A DNA stretch of 64,000 nt, taken from contig NZ_CP127174.1 of assembly GCF_030273315.1 (NCBI RefSeq), positions 1,860,001 to 1,924,000 on the forward strand. Reading direction: 5' to 3'. Both the position numbers and the translations under genes were made by a program. Each line of letters starts with the position of its first letter. Within the stretch, counting starts at the first letter, position 1. The notes below the pieces were generated by a model, which was given only the letters and a program-made list of their open reading frames with translations, ran no database searches and was not told the DNA's origin. The DNA comes from Natrialbaceae archaeon AArc-T1-2. Lineage in GTDB: Archaea > Halobacteriota > Halobacteria > Halobacteriales > Natrialbaceae. This document shows, in pieces, positions 26,391 through 35,609 of the stretch.

Positions 26391-27324
26391 CGAGGACGTC
26401 CCACTCGAGATCGTCGGCCACGAGGACAGGGAGCCGCCGGGAGCGGACGGGACGACCCTCGAGTTTGCCGACGGCGGCGCGGACGGCGACTCGGCGGGAG
26501 ACGACCGCGAGGGCGTCGAAACCGAGGTCGAACCCGTCGAACTGCTCGTCCAGCTCGCCGAAGACGGCGAAATCGACCCCTGGGACATCGACGTCGTCCG
26601 TGTCACGGACAAGTTCCTCGAGGCGCTCGAGGACGCAGACCTCCGGACGTCGGGGCGGGCGCTGTTCTACGCGAGCGTCCTCCTGCGGATGAAAGGCGAC
26701 GCGCTGTTTGCGAGCGACGAGGACGAGACGGACGACGAACTTCCGCCCTGGGAGGCTCCGTTCGTCGAGGACGCCGACGCCGGAACCGGAACCGGAGCCG
26801 AGCCGGCGTTCGACCCCGTCGAGCGCCTCGAGGCGGAGATGGACCGTCGTCTCGAGCGCAAGCGAGCGCGCGGAAAGCCCGAGACGCTCGACGAGCTCGT
26901 CCGCGAACTCCGCGAGGCCGAACGCGACTCTCACTGGAAGCGTTCACGCAGCTACGACACGCGGGACTCGCCGAGTGGCTTCGATCGAGGCGTCCAGGAA
27001 CTCGACTACCGTGCCGGCGACGACCGTCGGATCGACGACGAGCCGACTGCCGACGACGTCACCCACACCGCTCACGACGAAGAGATCGAAGACGTCATCG
27101 AAGACGTCGAACGCGCGCTTTCGTCTCACTACGAACGGGGCCGTGAGGAGGTGTTGTACGCCGAAGTCGACGACGCTGGCGGTTCGCGCGTGATGACTTA
27201 CCTCGCCTTGCTCTTTCTCTCTCACCGTGGACGCGTGCAACTCGAGCAGGACGAACTGTTCGGCGATCTCTGGGTCCAGCGAGCGACGCTCGAGACCGAA
27301 CCCGACGAAGCCGTCGCGGACTGA
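26383..27324 (+). CDS. scpA: Segregation and condensation protein A (kleisin)
   Basis: This 313-residue kleisin bridges the SMC heads. The N-terminal region contains VEPVELLVQLAEDGEIDPWDIDVVRVTDKF, the ScpA signature, followed by ALFYASVLLRMKGDALF. The middle is acidic and low-complexity. The C-terminal winged helix reads SRVMTYLALLFLSHRGRVQLEQDELFGDLWV. It overlaps the smc end by 8 bp, indicating translational coupling. No ScpB gene follows, as is usual in haloarchaea as far as I know. Confidence 0.93.
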   Translation: MTDEDVPLEIVGHEDREPPGADGTTLEFADGGADGDSAGDDREGVETEVEPVELLVQLAEDGEIDPWDIDVVRVTDKFLEALEDADLRTSGRALFYASVLLRMKGDALFASDEDETDDELPPWEAPFVEDADAGTGTGAEPAFDPVERLEAEMDRRLERKRARGKPETLDELVRELREAERDSHWKRSRSYDTRDSPSGFDRGVQELDYRAGDDRRIDDEPTADDVTHTAHDEEIEDVIEDVERALSSHYERGREEVLYAEVDDAGGSRVMTYLALLFLSHRGRVQLEQDELFGDLWVQRATLETEPDEAVAD

Positions 27325-27384
27325 TACGGCCCGTTGTACGTCAGTGCCAGCGAACTCACGACCCGTCTGACGTGTCCTCTCGGA

Positions 27385-27846
27385 TCAGTCGTCTTCGGGC
27401 GAGGCCGGTTCCTCGCCATCGGCCTCACCCGACTCGGGCGGATACGGCTCCGGTGGCGGCGTGCTGTACAGCACGGAGAGCTGTGATCGATCCGGCACCG
27501 TCGACGTCCCCTCCTGTGCTCTGGCCTGCTCGAGAAACGGCCGGAGCTTCTCGAACGTCGGCGTCGTCACGGCGTCGCCGTTTCGATCGTCGTACTCTAA
27601 GACGTCGTGATCGGCGAGTCTCGGCATGTGATTGTGGATCAGCGATACCGCTACCCCCCGCCGGTCGTCCTCGTCGACCTCTCTGACCGACGAGTCGGCC
27701 TCCCAGGCGGCGATCCGGGCGGAGAGGTTCTCGACGTTGCCGACGTCGTTCTCGAGGAAGTGATACAGGAGATAGCGACGCCGCGATTCGGACAGGAGCG
27801 CGAATACGGTATCTAGCTCTAGCGTCGACGATTCGGTCTCGGGCAT
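27385..27846 (-). CDS. Winged-helix transcriptional regulator, DUF7344-like
   Basis: This 153-residue protein begins MPETESSTLELDTVFALLSESRRRYLLYHF, the typical opening of the large haloarchaeal family of predicted wHTH regulators (LLSxxRRRxLLxxL). A second conserved stretch is VAVSLIHNHMPRLADHDVLEYD, the recognition-helix and wing region. The C-terminus is Pro/Glu-rich and disordered. The ATG at 27846 is chosen over a GTG at 27855. A perfect palindrome lies about 37-52 nt upstream, a possible autoregulatory site. Target genes are unknown. Confidence 0.85.
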   Translation of the reverse strand: MPETESSTLELDTVFALLSESRRRYLLYHFLENDVGNVENLSARIAAWEADSSVREVDEDDRRGVAVSLIHNHMPRLADHDVLEYDDRNGDAVTTPTFEKLRPFLEQARAQEGTSTVPDRSQLSVLYSTPPPEPYPPESGEADGEEPASPEDD

Positions 27847-27882
27847 TGGCGTCACTTACTCGCCGTCGGGTACAACCTTCTC

Positions 27883-27898
27883 GCCTAAACGCTTAGGC
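27883..27898 (-). promoter_or_regulatory. Palindrome GCCTAA-N4-TTAGGC upstream of the wHTH regulator
   Basis: A perfect 6-bp inverted repeat with 4-bp spacer lies 37-52 nt upstream of the regulator ATG at 27846, at the position of a TATA/BRE element. It could be the regulator's own operator. Confidence 0.4.
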
Positions 27899-28081
27899 TA
27901 TTTCGTGGTCGTGACGGTCGTTACGGTCGATATTTGGTGAATTCCGACACGTCTCGGATCGGTTGTGCCTTGCAATCTCGCACCGCTCGTGTGCCTTCGA
28001 GTCGGGTCCTTTCGGTACGAATCGTCTTGCGGTCTCACCGGCACCTGGTCCATGCTGAACAGTCACGTTCTCGAGGTCAGG

Positions 28082-28106
28082 TTTATAATCTAGTAGTATA
28101 ACCTAG
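28082..28106 (+). promoter_or_regulatory. thiC promoter with CTAG-flanked palindrome
   Basis: TTTATAAT is followed by CTAGTAGTATAACCTAG, ending a few bases before the ATG at 28113. The TATA-to-start distance implies a leaderless mRNA, which leaves no room for a TPP riboswitch. The CTAG pair could be a repressor site. Confidence 0.45.
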
Positions 28107-28112
28107 TTATCA

Positions 28113-29540
28113 ATGGCGAACACGCAGCTTCAGGCCGCCCGTGAGGGCACGATCACCGCGGAGATGGAACGCGTCGCACAACGAGAGAATCGAGACCCCG
28201 AGTTCGTCCGCGAGCAGGTCGCAGCGGGCCAGGCCGTGATTCCGGCGAACCACGGCCACGAGTCGCTCGACCCGATGATCATCGGTCGGGAGTTCGCGAC
28301 GAAGGTCAACGCGAACATCGGCAACAGCGAGACGACGAGCGACCTCGAGACCGAACTCGAGAAGCTTCACACCGCGGTCCACTACGGCGCAGACACGGTG
28401 ATGGATCTCGGTACCGGCAGCGACCTCGATCGGATCAGAGAGACACACGTCGAGCACTCGCCGGTGCCGATCGGGACGGTGCCGCTTTACGAGGCCGTCA
28501 AGCGGGCGGGGAGTCCCGAGGAGCTGACGATCGACTTGCTGCTCGAGGTGATCGAGAAACAGGCCGAACAGGGCGTCGACTACATGACGATCCACGCCGG
28601 CATCCTGCTCGAGCACCTGCCGTTGACCGAAGACAGGAAGACGGGGATCGTCTCCCGTGGCGGCTCGATCGTGGCGAAGTGGATGGGTGCCCACGGCGAG
28701 CAGAACCCGCTGTTCCAGGCCTTCGAGGAGATCTGTGCGCTCTTCGCGGTCCACGACGTCACGGTCAGCCTCGGCGACAGCTTGCGACCGGGCTGTCTCG
28801 CTGACGCCTGTGACGAGGCCCAGTACGCCGAACTCGAGACCCTCGGGCAACTCACGCGGACCGCGTGGGACCACGGCGTCCAGGTGATGGTCGAAGGGCC
28901 GGGCCACGTCCCGATGGATCGGATCGGAGAGAACGTCGAGCGCCAGCAGGAGGTCTGTGACGGCGCACCCTTCTACGTGCTCGGCCCGCTCGTGACCGAC
29001 GTCGCGCCGGGCTATGACCACATCACGAGTTCGATCGGCGCGGCCATCGCGGCACAGGAAGGAGCCGCGATGTTGTGTTATGTCACCCCCAAAGAACACC
29101 TCGGGCTGCCAGACGAGGCGGACGTCCGGGACGGGCTCGCCGCCTACCGGATCGCCGCCCACGCCGGCGACGTGGCGACCGATCGGCCGGGCGCGCGAGA
29201 CTGGGACGACGCGCTTTCGGAGGCGCGGTACCACTTCGAGTGGGCCGAGCAGTTCCGGCTCGCGCTCGACCCCGACCGCGCCCGATCGTTCCACGACGAG
29301 ACGCTTCCGGAGGTCAACGACGAGGACGCCCGCTTCTGTTCGATGTGTGGCGCGCAGTTTTGTTCGATGCGAATCGACCAGGACACGCGAGCCGACAGCG
29401 AGCTGGGGACGCTCGAGGGAAGAACCGACCTCGAGGCGTCGTCCGCCGCCGAGGTGAACCTGCCGCCGGTGGGGACAGACGAGGGTGGGAGACGGAGTGA
29501 CGACGGACACGGTCGAGAACGGTCGGAGGCGGACGACTGA
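28113..29540 (+). CDS. thiC: Phosphomethylpyrimidine synthase
   Basis: This 475-residue radical-SAM enzyme converts aminoimidazole ribotide to the HMP-P pyrimidine of thiamine. It begins [21 protein letters not shown], has [16 protein letters not shown], the [12 protein letters not shown] and [12 protein letters not shown] segments, and the C-terminal cluster-binding [11 protein letters not shown] (C-x2-C-x4-C), diagnostic of ThiC. The C-terminal 40 residues are a disordered extension. It stands alone after a regulator; other thi genes are not in the window. Confidence 0.96.
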   Translation: MANTQLQAAREGTITAEMERVAQRENRDPEFVREQVAAGQAVIPANHGHESLDPMIIGREFATKVNANIGNSETTSDLETELEKLHTAVHYGADTVMDLGTGSDLDRIRETHVEHSPVPIGTVPLYEAVKRAGSPEELTIDLLLEVIEKQAEQGVDYMTIHAGILLEHLPLTEDRKTGIVSRGGSIVAKWMGAHGEQNPLFQAFEEICALFAVHDVTVSLGDSLRPGCLADACDEAQYAELETLGQLTRTAWDHGVQVMVEGPGHVPMDRIGENVERQQEVCDGAPFYVLGPLVTDVAPGYDHITSSIGAAIAAQEGAAMLCYVTPKEHLGLPDEADVRDGLAAYRIAAHAGDVATDRPGARDWDDALSEARYHFEWAEQFRLALDPDRARSFHDETLPEVNDEDARFCSMCGAQFCSMRIDQDTRADSELGTLEGRTDLEASSAAEVNLPPVGTDEGGRRSDDGHGRERSEADD

Positions 29541-29848
29541 CCGCTGTGGCGGAACTGGTCGACTCATACGTCCGACACGTGACCGGGCCCGTGGTCGGGG
29601 ACTCGCCGTGGCACTCGAGACGCGACTGCTGACGACCTTCTCGAGGACGGACTGGCCGAGTTTCACACGGACGGCCGCTCAGGTGCTCGAGACGTGGCGT
29701 GAGGAGACCGGTATCCAGTACGTCCATCTTCACAAGAGTCTGACCGGCGACGTCGGGCCGTCCGACTCGTCGATTACCTCGAGCGGCGCCGTACGTTCGT
29801 CTCGTCCGGTAGCGATCGACGAGCCAACGGTGACCGCCACACTTCGCC
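29541..29848. other. Intergenic interval between thiC and the Tat lipoprotein gene
   Basis: This 308-bp interval separates two convergent genes. Open frames here have arginine/serine-rich translations and no family motif, so no gene is supported. No strong hairpin or repeat was seen. Confidence 0.4.
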
Positions 29849-31150
29849 TCAAAACGGCGGCGACGTCGCGATCTCGGTGTCGTACTCGCCGATCGGCCGG
29901 ACGCCGAGGCCGTGGAAGTCCGGCGTCGGCGTGTCCTCGTCCTCGATCTCTTCGTCGGTGTACTCCTCGATCGGGTCGGGCTCGAGGACGGTCTCTATCT
30001 CGCGGCTCTCGACATCGAGCACGGAGACGCCGGGGGTGACGCCGGTGGCGGCGTGTGGGTCACCCGACAGCGGGCTGGGACCACGGAGCGTGACGAACAT
30101 GTACTCGCCGTCGGGCGAGCTCCAGAGAATGTCTGGCGCGTCGCTCTCGGCGGGGTCGTCGTCCTGGGCCGGGCCGTAGGCGTCTATTTCCTCGACGATC
30201 TCGTCGGTCCCGGGATCGACGACGATGCCGTCGTTGGTCTCGCGGTTCAGCACCCACAGCTCCTCGCCGTCAGGCGTGTACCAGTAGCCGTGGGCGTCGA
30301 TCCCGCGGGTGCTCTTGTGCTCGATGACCTCGTCCTCGGCGGTGTCGTAGACGTAGAGGTCGCCGACGCCTTCGACGCCTTCCTCGGGGTCAGAGGGGAG
30401 TCCGGCGGTGAGGTAGAACTTCGAGTCGGTCGGGTGGGGCATCGTCCCACAGTTCGTCGGCACCTCTTCACCCGGGTGTGCCACGTCGACGGTGAACTCC
30501 TCGTGGTCGACGATCACGAGGCCGGCGTCGTGGTAACTCGGTCCCAGCGTGTGCACCGAGCGCCCGCGGTCGTCGAACATGTGACAGATCGGTGCGGCAG
30601 AGTCGATCCCGGCTTCCTGGACGGTCTCGTCATTCGGGAGATAGAGTTCGTCGTCGATTTCGAGCTCTTCGTTCTCGAGGTCGGCCTCGACGCGGACGAT
30701 CGTCTCCTCGTCGATCACGTCGACGTGGACGTACTCGTCGTCTGGGGAGAACGCGGCCATGTGCGAGCCCGCGCCCGTCTCGAGGTTGCCAACGAGTTCC
30801 TTGTCCTCGGTCCGGAAGACGAGCGTGCGCGCGCCGGCCGTACAGGCGACCGCCGCGTACTCGTAGTCCGAACTGAACGCGATCATGTGTGGGACGACCC
30901 CTTCGTCGGGGACGCCCTCGAGGTCGTTCACGTCGAGCGTGTCGGTGTGTTCGAAGTCGTCGCCGTCCGGTTCGTAGAAGTGGATGTTGTCTCGACCCTG
31001 ATCGAGCGCCCAGAGTTCGTATCCGCCATCGGCTGGTTCGTCGCCGGGTTCGTCGTCGGACCCCTCTCCACCGAAACAGCCGGCGACGGTTACTGCGCCT
31101 GCGGTTGCCGTCCCTGCCAGGAACCGTCGCCGAGTTGCGTCGCGATCCAT
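29849..31150 (-). CDS. Tat-exported beta-propeller lipoprotein (YVTN/YncE-like)
   Basis: This 433-residue protein begins MDRDATRRRFLAGTATAGAV: a twin-arginine signal followed by lipobox AVTVAGC, so it is likely exported folded and lipid-anchored at the cell surface. The mature part begins with an acidic linker. Propeller-like blades recur (GYELWALDQGRDNIHFYEPD, FSSDYEYAAVACTAG, FSPDDEYVHVDVID, WYTPDGEELWVLNRETNDG, WSSPDGEYMFVTLRG). Several His and Cys residues (ICHMFDD, NCGTMPHP, DAHGYW) might bind metal. The start at 31150 is fixed by the signal peptide. Its ligand is unknown. Confidence 0.88.
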   Translation of the reverse strand: MDRDATRRRFLAGTATAGAVTVAGCFGGEGSDDEPGDEPADGGYELWALDQGRDNIHFYEPDGDDFEHTDTLDVNDLEGVPDEGVVPHMIAFSSDYEYAAVACTAGARTLVFRTEDKELVGNLETGAGSHMAAFSPDDEYVHVDVIDEETIVRVEADLENEELEIDDELYLPNDETVQEAGIDSAAPICHMFDDRGRSVHTLGPSYHDAGLVIVDHEEFTVDVAHPGEEVPTNCGTMPHPTDSKFYLTAGLPSDPEEGVEGVGDLYVYDTAEDEVIEHKSTRGIDAHGYWYTPDGEELWVLNRETNDGIVVDPGTDEIVEEIDAYGPAQDDDPAESDAPDILWSSPDGEYMFVTLRGPSPLSGDPHAATGVTPGVSVLDVESREIETVLEPDPIEEYTDEEIEDEDTPTPDFHGLGVRPIGEYDTEIATSPPF

Positions 31151-31361
31151 GGTCGAAGCTACCGACCCGATGGACAAAAGTTTGCGGGTCTCAGGTCCTC
31201 TAACCGGAAAATCTCGGATATTAGCGCAGACAGAGGTAACACTTGACGGGGGCTGTGACACCCTCGATCGATAGCGGCCGATTGCGACGATTCGCCCGCG
31301 ATAGGGACGTCTGAAGCGGCAATAACGCCCTCGTTCTGTGTCGACGAGTGGCGCTTCGGCG

Positions 31362-32162
31362 CTACCTGCGGATCCGTCCGACAGTGACGTAGAAGGGAAC
31401 GACTTCGCGTCGGCGGTACTCGCCGGCTTGCATCTGCTCGATTACGTCCCGGCCCATCTCGCGCCAGGCGCTCCGGAGGTCGTCGTAGCTCTCGGCCGAG
31501 AGACTCCCCTCGAGCATTGTCTCCCGGTCGTCGGCCAGTCCCGCCCCCGTCGCCTTCCGCTTTGCGACTGCCAGCGCGTGGTCGTCGTACGGTGGTTCGA
31601 TCGTCTGGTCGTGGTCGTATCGGCGGGTCTCGAGTACCTCGATACCGGCAGCCTCAAACGCCTCGCGGGCGTCGGAACCGATCGTGACGTCGGTCTCGAC
31701 GCCCTCGAGGTAGGCCCGGCGGGCCCGCCGCTCGAGGCGTTCCTCGGCGGGGACGCTCGAGTCGATCCGGACCGCACCGTTGTCGGGTTCGACGGCCGCG
31801 ACCAACTCCGTCGAGACCCGGGCGAACTCCTCGAGGGCGTCGACGGGATCCGGGAGGTTGATCAAAAGCGCCTGGCAGACGACGAGGTCGACGGCGTCGT
31901 CGGCGACCGGCAGCCGAGTCGCGTCGCCTTCGAGGACCGGGACGTGCTCGCGGGCGATCTCAAGTAACTCCCGGTCGGCGTCACAGCCGACCACCTCGGC
32001 CGGCGACGCCGCCTCGAGGACGCGACTCAGCTCCCCGGTCCCACAGCCGACGTCGAGAATTCGTTCGCGGTCGGCGAGCTCGAGGGGGGCGAGTGCTGCC
32101 TGAGAGTCGTCCCACATCCCTTCGCGGGTCCGTCGCAGGTAGTCTTCGGAGAACTCGCGCAC
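31362..32162 (-). CDS. Class I SAM-dependent methyltransferase
   Basis: This 266-residue protein has motif I ILDVGCGTGELSRVLE (about 35-50), motif II VVGCDADRELL, VLEGDATRLPVADDAVDLVVC and motif IV QALLINLPDPVDALEEFAR, typical of Methyltransf_11/25 enzymes for small molecules, quinones or lipids. The C-terminal third is more divergent (GVETDVTIGSDAREAFEAAG) and may select the substrate. It is not near an obvious biosynthetic cluster. Confidence 0.85.
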   Translation of the reverse strand: MREFSEDYLRRTREGMWDDSQAALAPLELADRERILDVGCGTGELSRVLEAASPAEVVGCDADRELLEIAREHVPVLEGDATRLPVADDAVDLVVCQALLINLPDPVDALEEFARVSTELVAAVEPDNGAVRIDSSVPAEERLERRARRAYLEGVETDVTIGSDAREAFEAAGIEVLETRRYDHDQTIEPPYDDHALAVAKRKATGAGLADDRETMLEGSLSAESYDDLRSAWREMGRDVIEQMQAGEYRRREVVPFYVTVGRIRR

Positions 32163-32247
32163 GCGGCGCAGTTAGGGTGTGGCGAGTAAAAACGGGTCGA
32201 TCTCCGTCGATGTGGGGCCACACGGTGAACCGATGCTGACGGTGATC

Positions 32248-32255
32248 GCTTAAGT
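32248..32255 (+). promoter_or_regulatory. TATA-like element of the 92-residue gene
   Basis: GCTTAAGT lies 28-35 nt before the ATG at 32283, consistent with a leaderless promoter. Confidence 0.4.
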
Positions 32256-32282
32256 GAACGGTGATCGACGGTATCCGTATCC

Positions 32283-32561
32283 ATGACACGAACTGTCGAC
32301 GATCTCCGGAACGAAATTCGCCTGGCTGTCGGAAGATACGAACGCGTCGAGTCGACTGCCTTCACGAAAGAGGCCCTCGCCGCGATCTGTGACGCCGTCG
32401 ACTACGACATCGACACGACCGACCGTCCATCCAAACCCCAGATGCGTGCGGGTATTCTGTGGAAAATCGGCGTTCTGGACGAGGACGATCCGGACAGTGT
32501 CGACCGTCCCTTCCGGAAGGCAGAACTCGAGTCTATCGCCGCCGCGCTTGGAACCGAGTAG
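32283..32561 (+). CDS. Conserved haloarchaeal hypothetical, 92 residues
   Basis: This small acidic protein begins MTRTVDDLRNEIRLAVGRYE and looks globular: two or three helices in the first half (FTKEALAAICDAVDYDI), a PSKPQMRAGILWKIGVLDEDD middle and a C-terminal helix. It has no membrane segment and no Cys cluster. Codon bias and the promoter element support coding. I do not recognise its family; similar helix-rich small proteins in haloarchaea can be nucleic-acid-associated, but nothing here proves that. Confidence 0.7.
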   Translation: MTRTVDDLRNEIRLAVGRYERVESTAFTKEALAAICDAVDYDIDTTDRPSKPQMRAGILWKIGVLDEDDPDSVDRPFRKAELESIAAALGTE

Positions 32562-32621
32562 CGAACGGCGAGCGAACGACGATCGCGTCGCGGACGAGGG
32601 AGACGCCAAGCACCGGCCACA

Positions 32622-33488
32622 CTAGTCGGTGGCGAGGTATCGCTCGAGGTAGCGGGCGACGCCTTCCCGGACGCCCTCGCTGAGCGTGGTCGTGTACTCC
32701 CACCGATTCACGCCGTCGTAGCCGTCGTGTCGGTAGAACGAATCGTGGTCGTAACAGCCGGTGCCGTGGAACTGGGTGCCGCCGCCGATTCGGTCGGGCC
32801 CGGCGTAGGCGGTGGCGATCGGCGAGATTCGAAGCGTCTCGCCGACCCGGGTCGCGCTGCCGAGGTCGTGGTCACATCGGCTATCGATCACGTCGTCGAC
32901 GACGTCGGGAGCGAGAAACGTGTGTAACGTCTCGTGGATCGCCATGTTTCGGGTGACGGCCCGCGAGTCCCAGGCCTCCGTTGCCCCGACGTTTGCGACG
33001 GTCTGTGAACCCTCGTCGGCGTCTTTGCCGACGTGGCTGTTCGGCCACCGGACGCCGCCGTAACCCAGGTCGTAGTTGAGCGGGTCCCACCACAGAAGCA
33101 GGTGACAGCACTCGCCCGTGATCGCGTTTCGTTCCCGGAGTCGCTCGCGAAACGCGTCGAGGATGGTTTCCTGTGCGTCCCGGCCGACCTCGAGGGAGAC
33201 GGGGGAAGCCGGCTCGAGGCGGACGTCGACGCCCTCGAGTGCCGTCCGCCGCTCGGCCTCCCGCGCGAGCGTATCGAGTGCACGGGAGACGGCGATGGCG
33301 GACTCGAGGTGGGCCCACGACCAGCCGCGGACCGTCCGGACGTTCTCGGGGGTTGGACCGGGATAGATCCGGACGTGGAGAGTCGCCGTCTGCCTCGCGC
33401 CGGCGGCGAGGCCGGAGACCGTCGCGACCGAGGCGACGCTGCCGACTCCGGCGAGTAGTTGCCGACGGGAGAGACGGGGATCGTCCAT
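32622..33488 (-). CDS. Tat-exported protein with HExxH zinc-protease motif
   Basis: This 288-residue protein begins MDDPRLSRRQLLAGVGSVAS, a twin-arginine signal without a lipobox cysteine, so it is probably secreted. The mature domain contains NMAIHETLHTFLAPDVVDD with the zincin HExxH motif (HETLH), plus three or more cysteines (ECCHLLL, SRCDHDL, GTGCYDHDSFY) that could form disulfides. The fold beyond the zincin helix is not recognisable. ATG 33488 is chosen because it opens the signal peptide. A peptidase role is inferred from the motif alone. Confidence 0.78.
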   Translation of the reverse strand: MDDPRLSRRQLLAGVGSVASVATVSGLAAGARQTATLHVRIYPGPTPENVRTVRGWSWAHLESAIAVSRALDTLAREAERRTALEGVDVRLEPASPVSLEVGRDAQETILDAFRERLRERNAITGECCHLLLWWDPLNYDLGYGGVRWPNSHVGKDADEGSQTVANVGATEAWDSRAVTRNMAIHETLHTFLAPDVVDDVIDSRCDHDLGSATRVGETLRISPIATAYAGPDRIGGGTQFHGTGCYDHDSFYRHDGYDGVNRWEYTTTLSEGVREGVARYLERYLATD

Positions 33489-33579
33489 TACCTCGACGTT
33501 CGAGCGTCGCGAGAAAACGGCTGCGGTCGTCCGATCGTTCACACTCGAGATCTACGGCCGGAGCGTTCGGTCGTTCCGG

Positions 33580-34458
33580 TCAGTCTTGGCCTTCCTCGCG
33601 GAGCTCTTTCGCTTTCTGTATGTTCCAGGCGAACCCGCGCCCATCCTCGGTCGGCGTCTCGAGGGCGAAGGGCAGGTCCCGGAGGTCGGGGTGGTTGATG
33701 ATCGCGGCCATCCCGTCCTCGCCGATGTAGCCTTCGCCGAGGTGGGCGTGTTCGTCCTTGTGCGTGCCGACGTCGTGTTTCGAGTCGTTGAGGTGGATGT
33801 ACTCGAGATGCTCGAGGCCGACGATGTCGTCGAAGCGGGAAACGGTCTCGTCGACCGCTTCCGGGGTCGTCAGGTCGTTGCCCGCGACCAGCGTGTGGGC
33901 GGTGTCGATACAGACCCCGATCTCGGTATCCGTGCGGTCGATGATCTCGGCGAGGTGGGCGAACTCGCCGCCGAGTTTCGTCCCGCTGCCCGCGTCGGAC
34001 TCGATCAGGATCGTCACGCTCTCGGGCACGTCCAGCTCGTCGACCGCACTCGCGGCGTTGTCCAGCCCGCCCTCGACGCCTGCCCCGGTGTGCGCGCCGA
34101 GGTGGGTATTGACGTAGGGGATCCCGAGTTTCTCGGCGGCGTCGAGTTCGGCCTGCAGCGAGGACAGCGACTTCGCCCGGAGGTCGTCTTTAGGCGTACA
34201 GAGGTTCACGAGGTACGAGGAGTGGATCACCCACGGCCCCTCGAGTTTCACCGCCGTCTCCTCGCGAAAGCCCAGGGCGGCCTCCTCGGAGATCTCGGGC
34301 TGAGCCCAGACCTGCGGCGAGGTGGTGAATATCTGTCCGCAGTTGCCGCCGAAGGCGACCTGGCGACAGACGGCGTTTCGGATGTCGTCGTACGGCGGCG
34401 TCTCCGTATCGGAGGAGACTCTCGAGCCAGAGATCGAAACGTGTGCGCCGACGTTCAT
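33580..34458 (-). CDS. nfo: Endonuclease IV (AP endonuclease)
   Basis: This 292-residue TIM-barrel DNA-repair enzyme cleaves 5' to abasic sites using a trinuclear zinc centre. Metal and family motifs are visible: [81 protein letters not shown] and ALETPTEDG. Length is normal. It diverges from the YkgJ-like gene downstream of its start and is not in an obvious repair operon. Confidence 0.93.
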   Translation of the reverse strand: MNVGAHVSISGSRVSSDTETPPYDDIRNAVCRQVAFGGNCGQIFTTSPQVWAQPEISEEAALGFREETAVKLEGPWVIHSSYLVNLCTPKDDLRAKSLSSLQAELDAAEKLGIPYVNTHLGAHTGAGVEGGLDNAASAVDELDVPESVTILIESDAGSGTKLGGEFAHLAEIIDRTDTEIGVCIDTAHTLVAGNDLTTPEAVDETVSRFDDIVGLEHLEYIHLNDSKHDVGTHKDEHAHLGEGYIGEDGMAAIINHPDLRDLPFALETPTEDGRGFAWNIQKAKELREEGQD

Positions 34459-34546
34459 GCCACGACGTCAGTACCGGGCGATGAAAGGTACTTCGGACTG
34501 TCGCCGGGGAGAAAGGCACTTGCCCGCGGGTCCGCTCCCCTCGAGT

Positions 34547-35065
34547 GTGAGCGCAGACACCGCCCGCCGCGTCGAGGTCTATCCCGGCCGCGAGGTCGTC
34601 GTCGAGTTCGACCCCGAGCTCACCTTCGAGTGTATCGACGACTGCACGTGGTGTTGCCAGCACGGCGTCTTGCTGTACGACCGTGACTTGCTCGAACTCG
34701 CCGCGCGGGCGAACCTCGCCGAGACGACGACCGAGTTTCGCGGCGAGAAGTTCGTCAGACGGGAGTCGAAAGACCGTGACGAGCACGTCGCCGAGGACGG
34801 TAAGGCCTGTGCGTTTTTGCGCGAGGACGGACTCTGTCGGCTTCACCTCGAGGGCGAGGACGACTGGAAGCCCACCCGGTGTTCGGTCTTCCCGCTGGGG
34901 GTGTGGCTTGAGGACGGTGACCTCCACGTCGACGTTCGAGACTCCGCACACGACCACTGCGAGGGGTTGGGTGTGAGCGACCGGCGCGTGATCGACGAAC
35001 TCGAGGCGTTCCTGCCGGAACTGCTGTGGGACCTCGAGAACCCGGACTCGGACCGGGAGCTGTGA
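34547..35065 (+). CDS. YkgJ-family cysteine-cluster protein
   Basis: This 172-residue protein, from GTG 34547 (VSADTARRVEVYPGREVVVE), has the family cysteine pattern: FECIDDCTWCCQHGV near residue 32, then KACAFLREDGLCRLH and TRCSVFPLG. This C-x-C-C ... C ... C-x5-C arrangement typically binds zinc or an iron-sulfur cluster. The function of the family is not defined. The start is chosen because the frame upstream runs over the endonuclease IV gene. It is the last ordinary gene before a low-GC pocket. Confidence 0.85.
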   Translation: MSADTARRVEVYPGREVVVEFDPELTFECIDDCTWCCQHGVLLYDRDLLELAARANLAETTTEFRGEKFVRRESKDRDEHVAEDGKACAFLREDGLCRLHLEGEDDWKPTRCSVFPLGVWLEDGDLHVDVRDSAHDHCEGLGVSDRRVIDELEAFLPELLWDLENPDSDREL

Positions 35066-35465
35066 GCGGTCGGTCCGTTTGCCGTCCTGTCTCCTACCCT
35101 ATGACAGCGGGAGAGTCTCGCCCTTGCCGTGAGGTCGTTCGAAAACGCGTGGCGCGACCGAGTGGGTGGCGATCGGAACCGTGGCGACAGCATTATCTGG
35201 CAGCGACCGAAGTCAGCTCGTCGTTTCTGGAGACGACGTCGTTGACGAGTCCGAACCAAGCGAGGGGAGCAAACTGTAACACCATTTAAAAAATCTCTGT
35301 TTTCGGCCCGGAGACAGCCCTATACCACGCATTCTCACGATAGCTAAGACTTATCTATGTTGAGCAACTGTACGTTATTGTGAACGTAAGGGACAGCCTA
35401 ACTAGCCGTAAGCTGTCTCTATCAAAATGAACGGAGGTCGACGGGCACATACGCCCGAGGTGTGA
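35066..35465. other. Low-GC intergenic interval with two inverted repeats
   Basis: This 400-bp interval has no convincing ORF. It contains TACGTT-N6-AACGTA (35371-35388) and GACAGC-N14-GCTGTC (35392-35417), just upstream of a 47-codon gene. GC content falls clearly below the flanking genes from about 35280 onwards. These are possible promoter, operator or RNA-hairpin elements. Confidence 0.4.
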
Positions 35466-35609
35466 ATGACGTTGAAAAAGAAACCGGATGGGCTCGCTGA
35501 ACGACTGGCGGACGAAACTGGCCGTTCGACAGAGGAGTTTGAGCCGGATTTCGACGAATATCCGATGCCGGATCTAGACGATCTCGAGTGGGAGGTTATC
35601 GACGAGTAG
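35466..35609 (+). CDS. Small acidic protein of a low-GC pocket (47 residues)
   Basis: ATG 35466 opens MTLKKKPDGLAERLADETGR and the frame ends at TAG 35609. It has a basic start and a strongly acidic tail (FEPDFDEYPMPDLDDLEW). The shape resembles small antitoxins or DNA mimics, but no family is recognised. The gene overlaps the convergent 134-residue gene by 14 bp. The pair, the low GC and the absence from conserved neighbourhoods suggest acquired DNA. Confidence 0.55.
   Translation: MTLKKKPDGLAERLADETGRSTEEFEPDFDEYPMPDLDDLEWEVIDE

Noticed and set aside
27856-28112. Possible TPP riboswitch before thiC
   Set aside because: The TATA box is too close to the ATG to leave a leader, and no conserved riboswitch stems were seen.
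29485-30039. 184-residue plus-strand ORF after thiC
   Set aside because: Arg/Ser-rich translation with no motif, overlapping both thiC and the Tat lipoprotein gene.
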